In this document: positions 1-7,642 of the stretch, piece after piece
How the letters are laid out: each line of letters starts with the position of its first letter
Numbering within the stretch: position 1 is the first letter of the stretch
From: TC-15 sp034437275
Lineage (GTDB): Bacteria > Chloroflexota > Anaerolineae > Aggregatilineales > Aggregatilineaceae
NCBI GenBank assembly: GCA_034437275.1
Contig: DAOTUD010000075.1
Location: 1 to 32,822 of the forward strand
DNA length: 32,822 bases
Reading direction: 5' to 3'
Notes under the pieces: model-generated
What the model was told of the DNA's origin: nothing
The model's input: only the letters and a program-made list of their open reading frames with translations
Databases searched by the model: none
Position numbers and translations under genes: made by a program

Positions 1-25
1 AATGCCCAGATGATCCAGATCGTGG

Positions 26-589
26 GTGCTGTACTGGTTATTCATGCGCTTTTCCCTGCTAAGCTCCGTTTTTCCCAGCTTACCCCAAATTATTCACTTT
101 TTCGATCTGCACCCTCTGAATGTCGGCAAAAGCTTTGGCATGACCGGGTTGCGCCTGGGCTATATTGCCGCCCCGGCAGCGTTCGTTGAGGCGATATTAC
201 CGTTCCACCATGCGATGATGATTTGCGCCAATGTGGTTTCTCAATATGGGGGGCTGGCTGCGCTCAACGAGCCGCGCGATTGGTTCCTTGATATTCTCAC
301 CGAATATGATCGCCGGCGTGGCTTGTGGATGGATGCGCTAGATACGATTGGTATACCCTATAGCAAGCCGCAGGGTGCCTACTATGTCTTCATTGATATC
401 CGCGCCACCGGACTCACCAGCGCAGAATTTGTCGCTCGAGCGCGTGCAGAAGCCCGGCTGGTGTTCCAGCCCGGTACCATCGGCGGGGGTGCGGGGGAGG
501 GCTTCATACGCGGTGCGCTCACGAAAGGCTCTCCAGAGTTCGAAGAGGGATTGGATCGCTTCCAAACATTTGTGAAAGAGTTGCTGTGA
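26..589 (+). pseudogene. Class I/II PLP aminotransferase, C-terminal part (5' end truncated or frameshifted)
   Basis: This is the C-terminal half of a fold-type I, PLP-dependent aminotransferase. The motif VGKSFGMTGLRLGY (Lys35 as the likely Schiff-base lysine) matches the usual SKSFGMTGxRLGY block. The later segment YSKPQGAYYVFIDI and the RLVFQPG block match the C-terminal small domain. Family members are about 380-400 aa, so some 200 residues are missing. The reading frame is closed by TGA at 11-13, and residues 1-20 do not resemble the family, so the 5' part is either frameshifted or lost; the window edge hides which. The stop lies one base before the SDR start, implying co-transcription. 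The amino donor cannot be told. Confidence 0.75.
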
Positions 590-590
590 T

Positions 591-1316
591 ATGGACAACT
601 TGCAAGGCGCGTTTGGCATTATCACCGGTGCGGCGCAGGGGCTAGGATATGCTATCAGCAAGGCGTATTCAGAGGAAGGTATGCGTTTGGCGCTGATGGA
701 TATCAAAGGCGATCTGCTGAGTACGGTTGCCAAAGAGTTGAACGAGGCTGGCGGCAACTGTCTGCCGATCACTGTCGATCTATCAGATGCCGCTGATACC
801 ACACGCGCAATACGTCAGGCACTGGATCATTTTGGGACACCGCGCGTTGTCGTGCACAATGCCGCGATCCTGGTTAATCGGCCTTTACCCAATGTTACAT
901 TGGATGCGTGGCAGCGTGAAATCAACATAGGCATTCAGGCTGCATTTCTGTTAACACAAGCGAGTTGGCCGCTGATGACCGATGCAGGGCAGGGCAGTAT
1001 TGTATATGTGTCGTCCATGTCCGGCGTCAAAGGTTTTTTGGACGAAAGCCCATACTGCACGGCGAAACACGGGCTGGAAGGCTTGATGAAATGCATGGCG
1101 TTGGAAGGCGCGGCACGCAATATCGCTGTAAATACCGTCACGCCGGGAATGTATATGAAGACCCCCATGTCGGAGCAAAATTACACTGATGAACTGAAGC
1201 AAAAGTGGGTTGATCCGATTTTGCTCACGCCCGCGTTTGTATTTTTGGCCCGTCAGGATGCCTCTGGTGTAACCGGCCAGCGCCTGAATGCCTGGGAATT
1301 GTCCAACAGGCGCTGA
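591..1316 (+). CDS. Short-chain dehydrogenase/reductase (SDR)
   Basis: This is a 241-aa classical SDR, an NAD(P)-dependent oxidoreductase of the cytoplasm. The cofactor motif TGAAQGLG is at residues 12-19, an NAA block (90-92) replaces NNAG, the catalytic serine region is SS at 141-142, and the YCTAK motif gives Tyr155 and Lys159. The PG of the loop after beta-6 (NTVTPGMYMKTPM) is present. Length is normal for the family. It starts one base after the aminotransferase stop, so the two form an operon, perhaps acting on one amino- or keto-acid intermediate. The substrate is not readable from sequence. The gene ends about 30 bp before a strong hairpin. Confidence 0.9.
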   Translation: MDNLQGAFGIITGAAQGLGYAISKAYSEEGMRLALMDIKGDLLSTVAKELNEAGGNCLPITVDLSDAADTTRAIRQALDHFGTPRVVVHNAAILVNRPLPNVTLDAWQREINIGIQAAFLLTQASWPLMTDAGQGSIVYVSSMSGVKGFLDESPYCTAKHGLEGLMKCMALEGAARNIAVNTVTPGMYMKTPMSEQNYTDELKQKWVDPILLTPAFVFLARQDASGVTGQRLNAWELSNRR

Positions 1317-1349
1317 CGTCGAACAAATGCGTAGAGTACCCAACACGCA

Positions 1350-1383
1350 GGCGGTAGCAGAAGGGGGTTCTCCTGCTACCGCC
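1350..1383. terminator. Bidirectional terminator hairpin between convergent genes
   Basis: A perfect 11-bp inverted repeat, GGCGGTAGCAG (1350-1360) and CTGCTACCGCC (1373-1383), with a 12-nt loop sits between the SDR (plus) and the sugar-binding protein gene (minus). The position, 33 bp after one stop and 31 bp after the other, suits a shared terminator. The T-tracts are poor on both sides. Confidence 0.65.
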
Positions 1384-1413
1384 AGAATTGTTTCAGACGA
1401 GTCTAAGCGCGGG

Positions 1414-2712
1414 CTAGTCCTCTTCCAACTCCGCGATCAGCTCCTGCCCCTGCTGCATCACATCACCCAGTGAAGCCTGTTTGGTCAGGTACAGCGAGGC
1501 CATGTCATCAACGATGTTCTGCGCTTCCGCGATGCGCGGGTGGAACGGACGTGCCGCTGGCACGTCATTCTCAGAGTACATCGACAGTGCGGGGAGAATC
1601 GGCTGCTTTTCGGGGTCCACTTGTTCCAGCACCGAGTCACGCGCCGTCAGGAAGAAGCCCTGCTGTTCAGCGAGCTTCCACGCCACATCTTTCGAGTTCA
1701 GGAACTGGATCAGCGCTTCCGCACCATCCGAATTCGGCGCAGACGTGGGCAACGACCAGCCCCAACCACCAGCCCAGCTCTTGCTGCCGCCCGGGCCAGC
1801 CGGCGGCAATTCGATCTTAACCTTCTCCGGTGCGAACCAATCCTCGTTGCCCTCCGCGACGGCCTGGAAGAACGGCCACTGCCGCATGAAAGCAACCTTG
1901 TTGGCCATATACAGCTCGTTCTGAGCCGTGTAATCCTGGTTCAGCGCATCTTCGGGGAAGATCTGGTGCGTGTGGATCATGTCATACAGGAACTCGAACG
2001 CATCAGCAGTCTGCTCATCAAACGCGAAGATGTCGCCCCCGGCCTGGGCCGTCAGGTAAGCCATGAACACGTACAACAGGGCCGGTTTCGTGAGGCCATC
2101 CGTCGTGCCCCAGATACCCTCATCCTTGTCGGCGAATTGTTGCCCGATCTCAATGATCTCGTCCCAGGTCGTTGGTGCGGCTATTCCCTCGGCGTCCAGC
2201 CAGTCCTTCCGCGTGAAGAAGTAACCCATTTCAAAGCCGTGCGGGATCCGGTAGCGAACTCCATCGAAGCTGTGGAAGTTCTCGATCTGCCCCTGCATGC
2301 TCGCCGGGAAATCTTCCCACACTTCCTGCGGAATGACATCATCCAGTGGTACTAACCACCCAGCACGCATGAACGCGGGCGAGCTTTCATCCGAATCGCT
2401 GAACACATCCACCGGGCTGTTTCCTGCGGCAAACGCGGTGCTATACTTGGTCAGCATATCCGTACCGCTGGCAGGGCCGCCTTCCAGCTTGACTGTCAAG
2501 CCCGTGGCCTCTTCAAAATCCGGTAGGACGCCATTCAAGATGTCGTGGGTGAACTCCTGCACCGCCAACACCACTTCATCCCTGGCATGGACGACGTTGG
2601 GTGCGAAGATTCCCTGCGTGCTAAGTTTTCCGCCCAGTACAGTGCCCGCGGCAGCTGCACCTGCGCCTTTTAAGAACGTACGACGACTAATTCCTTTTTT
2701 CTTGTGAGACAT
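1414..2712 (-). CDS. ABC sugar transporter, extracellular solute-binding protein (family 1, Tat-exported)
   Basis: This 432-aa protein captures a sugar or oligosaccharide outside the membrane and delivers it to a MalFG-type permease. Residues 9-16 (SRRTFLKG) plus the Ala/Gly-rich stretch are a twin-arginine signal peptide, ending near residue 43. The mature part has the family-1 binding-protein layout: an early DILNGVLPDFEEATG block, LTKYSTAFAAG, and the late SWAGGWGWSLPTSA and ALIQFLNSKD blocks. It is the last gene of the minus arm (GH38, URO-D, this gene) and lies opposite the MalF/MalG genes at 7643-10539, its likely partners. A Shine-Dalgarno-like AAGGGG precedes the ATG. A hairpin-forming 128-bp gap separates it from the URO-D gene. 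Confidence 0.92.
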   Translation of the reverse strand: MSHKKKGISRRTFLKGAGAAAAGTVLGGKLSTQGIFAPNVVHARDEVVLAVQEFTHDILNGVLPDFEEATGLTVKLEGGPASGTDMLTKYSTAFAAGNSPVDVFSDSDESSPAFMRAGWLVPLDDVIPQEVWEDFPASMQGQIENFHSFDGVRYRIPHGFEMGYFFTRKDWLDAEGIAAPTTWDEIIEIGQQFADKDEGIWGTTDGLTKPALLYVFMAYLTAQAGGDIFAFDEQTADAFEFLYDMIHTHQIFPEDALNQDYTAQNELYMANKVAFMRQWPFFQAVAEGNEDWFAPEKVKIELPPAGPGGSKSWAGGWGWSLPTSAPNSDGAEALIQFLNSKDVAWKLAEQQGFFLTARDSVLEQVDPEKQPILPALSMYSENDVPAARPFHPRIAEAQNIVDDMASLYLTKQASLGDVMQQGQELIAELEED

Positions 2713-2840
2713 TATCTTTTCCCCTTAACTATTAACTTACGGTGCGAGTGTATAACTGTGACTGCAACGCACTGCCCGGCAGTTGCTATCCAACCTGGCG
2801 GTGCGGTATCACCTGCATCGTGCCAAACCGCAATTTTCTT

Positions 2841-4010
2841 TCAATAGGTACACTTTCGTGCTTCATCTACAAACGCAGCGATCAGGGCAGGGTCTGCGTC
2901 GAAAAAGTGATCGGATGGCGCAAGGATGTAACCGCCACCGCTTCCCGCTGCCTCGAAACAGCGCCGTACTTCTGCGCGCGTTTTCTCGGGCGGGCAATCG
3001 ACGAAATAGTGAAATTGGTCAAACCCACCGATCATGCAGACCTTGTCTCCGATGCGCTGCTTGGCCTCAGCCAACCGGATATCCCCCCCCATATCTGCCG
3101 GGGTGAAGGTTTCCATCGCGTCTGGCTGCATCGCTGCAATGCGCTCCAGCAGCGGCATCATGCCACCGCACGTGTGGTAGACAATCCGCTGGTCAACGGC
3201 GTGCGCCATGTCGATCAACTCAGCATCGTACGGGGCGACGAACTCATCAAAGATCTTCGGCGAGATCACCGTCGACGAAGCCGCCCCACCACCTAATTCT
3301 AATATATCATAACGCGCTCCTTCCAGGGAGCGGACGAAGGTTTTCTTGCGCGCTTGCAACACGCGGATCACTTCATGCACCCATTCGGGATCATCGAATG
3401 TCTCCAGAATCAGGCGCTTGGTCCCCACTAATTCGACGGCGTCCTGCCAACAGCCGGGCTGCCCGTACACATCGAAGTAACAAATGTGACCGCGAATCAG
3501 GGCGCGTGTACCTTGTTCCTCCGCGACACGGTTCACGGCTTCCACATCACATGTCGGGTGCGTAACAAATTCCGCGATTAGATCAATGTCGCGTTTCTCT
3601 TTAATCAAGGGTTCAACGACCCAGTCGGTATGCTCGTTCCCTTGCAGCACCATCGACAGTGTGCCTTTGGGCGTGATGAAGCTGTAGCGCGTCGTGCGAT
3701 ACTGCGAATCATCGAGTGTTTCGGTTTCTATGCGCCATTGGTCGGAAACCACCCGGTGGGTATGGTCAAGTGAATTAATCGCCGTTTGGCTGGGATCATG
3801 ATATTCGCCTTTGGCCGGATCCGCTTTGTACGGCACTGTCCACACGATTGGGTCAAACCCAAAGCGGTCAAAAAATTCATGGTACGAGATGCCATCCAGG
3901 TAATGCTCAAGGAAGTAGGGCATCACGTGGTGGGTCGTAACCGGCAATTTATCCGGCACACCGCCTTCAATCGCGGTGAGCATACGCTGCTTAGAAGACA
4001 TTTCAGTCAC
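2841..4010 (-). CDS. Uroporphyrinogen decarboxylase (URO-D) family protein 1, methyltransferase-like
   Basis: This 389-aa protein has the URO-D barrel fold of HemE and of the corrinoid/coenzyme M methyltransferases. The HTCGG motif (His279, Cys281) resembles the zinc site of the MtbA/MtaA-type methyltransferases, and GGGAASSTVISPKIFDEFVAPY is replaced here by a typical ELGGG-to-SPKIFDEFVAPY block before it. The HemE substrate-binding N-terminus is not seen, so haem synthesis is unlikely. Start: GTG at 4010 has GAGGAAG eight bases upstream; an ATG at 4001 is the alternative. It begins 3 bp after the GH38 stop, so the two are translationally linked. The substrate is unknown; a methylated sugar-related compound is a guess from context. 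Confidence 0.82.
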   Translation of the reverse strand: MTEMSSKQRMLTAIEGGVPDKLPVTTHHVMPYFLEHYLDGISYHEFFDRFGFDPIVWTVPYKADPAKGEYHDPSQTAINSLDHTHRVVSDQWRIETETLDDSQYRTTRYSFITPKGTLSMVLQGNEHTDWVVEPLIKEKRDIDLIAEFVTHPTCDVEAVNRVAEEQGTRALIRGHICYFDVYGQPGCWQDAVELVGTKRLILETFDDPEWVHEVIRVLQARKKTFVRSLEGARYDILELGGGAASSTVISPKIFDEFVAPYDAELIDMAHAVDQRIVYHTCGGMMPLLERIAAMQPDAMETFTPADMGGDIRLAEAKQRIGDKVCMIGGFDQFHYFVDCPPEKTRAEVRRCFEAAGSGGGYILAPSDHFFDADPALIAAFVDEARKCTY

Positions 4011-4013
4011 AAT

Positions 4014-6743
4014 TCACACTTCCTCGGGAACAAATTCGAGGGTAATCACTTCCCCTCCCTTTACGTTTAATTCGAAATTACGGCCTTCGATGGGTCCGAG
4101 TTCGGCCTGGCGCTCTTCCGCCATGTTGGTACGGTATGCTCGCGCACATGGCACCCCCAGACTTATTGTTCCCTCGATGGGGTCGCGCGTAATGTTGTAA
4201 CAGCGCACGATCAGGGTATCGCGTTCGCTGCGCTTCACGGCGCTCAGTATGAGTTCCGGCGGCGCGATGGATATCGCGCTCAGCGTGGCCGGGAGATCTC
4301 CGCCGCGCGGCCAGGGGATGGGCGTGACAAGCTCAGGATTGTCGCGCGTGATGTTCATCTCGCGCAGCTCCAGGCCCGGGTGTGTATCCGCACGACGCCC
4401 GTCCAGGGGAGCATTGTAATTGTAAGCGTGCTGGTATACGCTGCGCCAATCTCCGGCGTGCGGGAAGATCGCATACTCGAAGCGATATTCCCCGGTGCAT
4501 TGCGCGCCAGGGGTGGGCACCAGCGGCCCGGCAGCGATGCGCCGCACCCACAGATCATCCCGTGACAGCCAGCCGACACTGCGCAGCAAGGTCAATGCGA
4601 TGGTCCCGTCTTCCGTGACCTCGACCGAAGGTAAACCCCGGTTAAAGACCGCGAAGCCCTGTGCGCCATCGCTGAGGTCGGTAAAGGCGCGCTGGTGCAT
4701 CAGCAGGGTTGGGTCTTCCACCCAACCTGTTGAGTCCGGCAGCGCCAACGCCCGTTCCGCGACCATGAAGGACTCATCAACGTGGGCGTGTTCGACTGCG
4801 AGCCCGGTCGGGAAATTGACTGTCAGCTTGTGATCGTGGGCCTGGTTGTCGACTTTGGTCGTTATGTACAGGCCCGGTTGGCCTGCGTAGAGATAGACCG
4901 TCGACTGGATGGGCAGCGGTACCAGTTCCTCTGCGCGTGCAGTTCGGTCTGCATTGAGACCTTGCGGCACCTGTAATACATGCTCGATGCGGAATGCGGC
5001 GCGGCACGGGCCTGCTTCCACCTGGGTGATCTGCGCCGGTTGGTCGTGCGTGCTGACGACATGGCTGCCATCTGGGAAGGGGCAGAACGTGTACTCGTCG
5101 CCGGTATCCTCCACATCACCGAAATGCCCTATGTCTGAGAGCGTGCGGCCCGTAGCCTTGTCGGTCACGGTAAGGCCACCATCAGGCGCGATCTCAAACG
5201 CCAGTAACGCATTTTCTGCCCCGCGCGCGTGTACCATAAGATCAGGTTCACTAACTGTTTGTGCGCCGCCGGATTGGGCAGGCTGTGCATACACTGTCGC
5301 AAAACCAAGTGCGGGAACTTCAATCGGAAATAGCACGGTCACAACGCGTTTGCGGTTGGCTTTGAGCACTTCCATCCAGAAGCGTTCTTCGTCCTGGATC
5401 ACCTGGTGCGGAATAACATTCCCTGCCGCATCGACCAGTTGGAAATCGTCGGCGGCGGGATCATCGAACTCGAATTCAACCACCGCTTCCACAATCTCGC
5501 GGCGTGCCCAGCCGAGCGGGTTATACACAATGACGGGCGTGCCCGGCTGCGCGGTATAGTCAAGCTGCCGCGCGATCACCCGCAGGCTGTCCCGCACAAG
5601 CGCCTCTGCGATCTGGCGCGATTGGCTGAAACGGAAATCCATCTCATGATGCACTTCATCAATCCCGCAGCCGTACATATCATCGTGCGGGTGGTTGAGC
5701 AACAACCAATGCCACGCATGATCGACCAGGGCGGGTGTTCCCTCGGGCATATCACCGCCCAGCCACCAGGCAAGTGCCGTCAACGGTTCGAGATAGCGCT
5801 CGAGTAATGTTTCTCCCGCCTGGTTCGCCTGCTTCAGATGAATGCGCGTGGAATACACGCCCTGCAAAATTTCGGAATACCGCCCCCAGCGGAATTCGCC
5901 TTCAAATGGGGGCAACTCGACGCCTGATTTGCGCACGCAGTGGAGATGTTCGGCCAGCGTGCCCTGGTGGATCTGCACATGGTCCAATTCGTTATTGGCG
6001 CGTTGTATGATCTGCGGAATGCGTGGTTCGGCTTCGGCGTGATCGATCCCGTTCATCAGGAGCAGAGCGTCGGTGTTGGCTATCGGTGTCAGCTTCTCGA
6101 CCGCCTGTTCGATTTTGGCCTGTGCCAGTTCCGGGTCGAACGCCATCTGCGAGGTATCACCCCAGTGGATCGCGTGCCCCAGATTGGTGACGTTGTGGTA
6201 TCCCCAGGGCATCAGCACCGTCGTGACCGCCGAGCCATCTGGCGCGCTCCATTCAAATTCAGTCCCTAACCGGTCGCCCTCCGCGCCCATGCCGCGCCAG
6301 AAAAAAGCGTTATCAATCCCAAAACCGCGCAAAATCTGCGGCAGTTGGGCAATATGGCCGAAACCATCCGGCACATAGCCGATTTTCATAACACCGCCGT
6401 ATGGTTCGCCCATCTTGTGACCAACCTGCAAATTCCGGATCAGCGATTCGGGGCTGACCAGGAATTCATCCGCTAGCACGTACCAGGGGCCAACCTGGAC
6501 ACGACCGGACTGACACAGGGCTTGCAGCTCGGATGCACGTTCGGGGCGCACTTCAAGATAATCTTCCAGCACGCTCATCTGTCCATCCAGCATGAACACC
6601 CGAAAATCCGGATCATGATCGAGAATATCGAGCAGGCGGTCAACGAGACGCACGAGCCGTATGCGGTATTCTTGGAAGGTTACGTACCAGGCGCGATCCC
6701 AGTGAGTATGGCTCACTAACGTCGCATGAAAAGCTTTGACCAT
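4014..6743 (-). CDS. Alpha-mannosidase, glycoside hydrolase family 38
   Basis: This 909-aa GH38 enzyme would hydrolyse terminal alpha-mannosyl residues. The N-terminal HTHWDRAW block (residues 12-19) supplies the zinc ligands His14 and Asp16. VPDGFGH carries the likely nucleophile Asp126. A later NGIDHAEAEP block gives further metal-site residues, and the C-terminal half is the beta-sandwich region of the family. The usual HWDREW glutamate is alanine here. There is no signal peptide, so it acts in the cytoplasm on imported sugars, as in the MngB-type subgroup. I chose ATG 6743 (AAGGA ten bases upstream) over TTG 6749. It is the first gene of the minus arm and leads into the URO-D gene. Confidence 0.93.
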   Translation of the reverse strand: MVKAFHATLVSHTHWDRAWYVTFQEYRIRLVRLVDRLLDILDHDPDFRVFMLDGQMSVLEDYLEVRPERASELQALCQSGRVQVGPWYVLADEFLVSPESLIRNLQVGHKMGEPYGGVMKIGYVPDGFGHIAQLPQILRGFGIDNAFFWRGMGAEGDRLGTEFEWSAPDGSAVTTVLMPWGYHNVTNLGHAIHWGDTSQMAFDPELAQAKIEQAVEKLTPIANTDALLLMNGIDHAEAEPRIPQIIQRANNELDHVQIHQGTLAEHLHCVRKSGVELPPFEGEFRWGRYSEILQGVYSTRIHLKQANQAGETLLERYLEPLTALAWWLGGDMPEGTPALVDHAWHWLLLNHPHDDMYGCGIDEVHHEMDFRFSQSRQIAEALVRDSLRVIARQLDYTAQPGTPVIVYNPLGWARREIVEAVVEFEFDDPAADDFQLVDAAGNVIPHQVIQDEERFWMEVLKANRKRVVTVLFPIEVPALGFATVYAQPAQSGGAQTVSEPDLMVHARGAENALLAFEIAPDGGLTVTDKATGRTLSDIGHFGDVEDTGDEYTFCPFPDGSHVVSTHDQPAQITQVEAGPCRAAFRIEHVLQVPQGLNADRTARAEELVPLPIQSTVYLYAGQPGLYITTKVDNQAHDHKLTVNFPTGLAVEHAHVDESFMVAERALALPDSTGWVEDPTLLMHQRAFTDLSDGAQGFAVFNRGLPSVEVTEDGTIALTLLRSVGWLSRDDLWVRRIAAGPLVPTPGAQCTGEYRFEYAIFPHAGDWRSVYQHAYNYNAPLDGRRADTHPGLELREMNITRDNPELVTPIPWPRGGDLPATLSAISIAPPELILSAVKRSERDTLIVRCYNITRDPIEGTISLGVPCARAYRTNMAEERQAELGPIEGRNFELNVKGGEVITLEFVPEEV

Positions 6744-6767
6744 CAACAACGTTTCCTTTTTTCAAAG

Positions 6768-6773
6768 TGTATA
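6768..6773 (-). promoter_or_regulatory. Possible -10 box for the alpha-mannosidase operon
   Basis: On the minus strand TATACA lies 24 bases before the GH38 ATG. No good -35 box is visible 16-18 bases upstream, so this is only a candidate. Confidence 0.3.
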
Positions 6774-6857
6774 ACGGATAAGCAACGCGCAAAATTCATC
6801 AATCCAGCCCAAAGAAGGTTGACTCGATTAACATTGCTTGTAAATGTAAGGCTCAGC

Positions 6858-6867
6858 CAAACGTTTG
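6858..6867. promoter_or_regulatory. LacI-family-type operator core in the divergent region
   Basis: CAAACGTTTG is a perfect 10-bp palindrome with the central CpG typical of LacI/GalR operators (PurR and CcpA type). It lies about 115 bp upstream of the GH38 start. Flanking bases do not extend the symmetry. No LacI-family gene is in the window, so the regulator would be encoded elsewhere. Confidence 0.35.
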
Positions 6868-7065
6868 CATCTGCACCTGGGGTGTTGCGCTTGAAATACT
6901 TCCGACTACATTTGTTCTCTGTCATGTTGGGGGTCTCCCCCTTGCGCAAAACAGACTTGGCGGACCGCTTGGGTGTCGAAAGCACTATAGTTCGTTGATG
7001 CTTTTTAATTAAACTTCAACCTATGCTGCACTTTTTTAATTCTGGCAAAGTTTCCATTGCATTTA

Positions 7066-7094
7066 TAGACAAATTCGCTCCTAGATATTATACT
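7066..7094 (+). promoter_or_regulatory. Sigma-70-like promoter sequence
   Basis: TAGACA (7066-7071), a 17-bp spacer and TATACT (7089-7094) match the sigma-70 pattern well. No intact gene starts shortly downstream; the transposase relic begins about 95 bp later. It may be the old transposase promoter or a distal promoter of the permease operon. Confidence 0.35.
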
Positions 7095-7189
7095 GGCTAC
7101 GAGATTCGGTGACAAGTAACTACCATCTGATGTGTTTAGAAAAAAGTTGAGCCACAGAGAGGCAAGAGCTTTTACGGAAAGTGGGTTAA

Positions 7190-7444
7190 GACGTCCTGAG
7201 AAATAGCTGTGCTTGGCGACTGATGCCGCATGATTTGCCCCTTGAACGACCGTCTACGATGGATGGCTGTCGCCACTGGCGGTTTAGTGGTCTTGGGAAA
7301 CACGTCAACGCTGCTTCATGTGCACAGTTGCGACCCTCGATTGGGCGCGACGTCGAACCCAGCACGGTCGTTGTGGATGGCCAAACCAGTCAGCCGATGC
7401 GTTATGCAACCGTGTCGTTTGTCATGAGCCGTCATTTGGCTTGA
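7190..7444 (+). pseudogene. IS5-type transposase relic (N-terminal fragment)
   Basis: Translation from 7193 gives VLRNSCAWRLMPHDLP, then a CRHWRFSGLGKHVNAA stretch and an IGRDVEPSTVVVDGQT stretch. This follows the N-terminal pattern of IS5-family transposases (VLRTGCAWRMLPHDFPP, YFRRWRxDGTW, GRxPxPSAAIIDSQS), with the Asp of VVVDGQ at the place of the first catalytic Asp. The frame is closed upstream (TAA 7187-7189) and downstream, and the rest of the gene and the terminal repeats are missing. It is a decayed remnant inside the divergent intergenic region. Confidence 0.6.
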
Positions 7445-7609
7445 TTATCATCTTTCCGTGCACGCGCCAAGGGGAAAACTTTACTTTTGCTCTTGTCAGC
7501 CCACTCTGGGCGCTCAGCGAGAAAAAGCCCCAAAAAATGCGAATGCACACCAGCCTTTTGCCTAACAACCGGCTCTTAGGTAAAAATGGATTTAATTGAT
7601 GCAACTTTC

Positions 7610-7618
7610 TGGTATATT
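7610..7618 (+). promoter_or_regulatory. Extended -10 promoter of the permease operon
   Basis: TGGTATATT is an extended -10 element (TGn plus TATATT). It lies 24 bases before the chosen ATG at 7643, leaving a short leader with the ribosome site AAAGGA. The -35 region is weak, as expected for extended -10 promoters. Confidence 0.45.
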
Positions 7619-7642
7619 GTTATTCTACTAAAGGAATTAACG

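Larger units (their letters stand above)
6744..7642. other. Divergent intergenic region of the glycan locus
   Basis: About 0.9 kb separates the GH38 gene from the MalF-type permease. It contains the transposase relic at 7190-7444, a LacI-type palindrome, and promoter-like sites on both strands. The part 6990-7150 is AT-rich. Short open frames at 6726-6998 show no recognisable family. No RNA gene was seen. Confidence 0.6.

Noticed and set aside
1540..2355. 271-aa plus-strand open frame opposite the sugar-binding protein
   Set aside because: Arg/Leu-rich shadow with no ribosome site and no family pattern.
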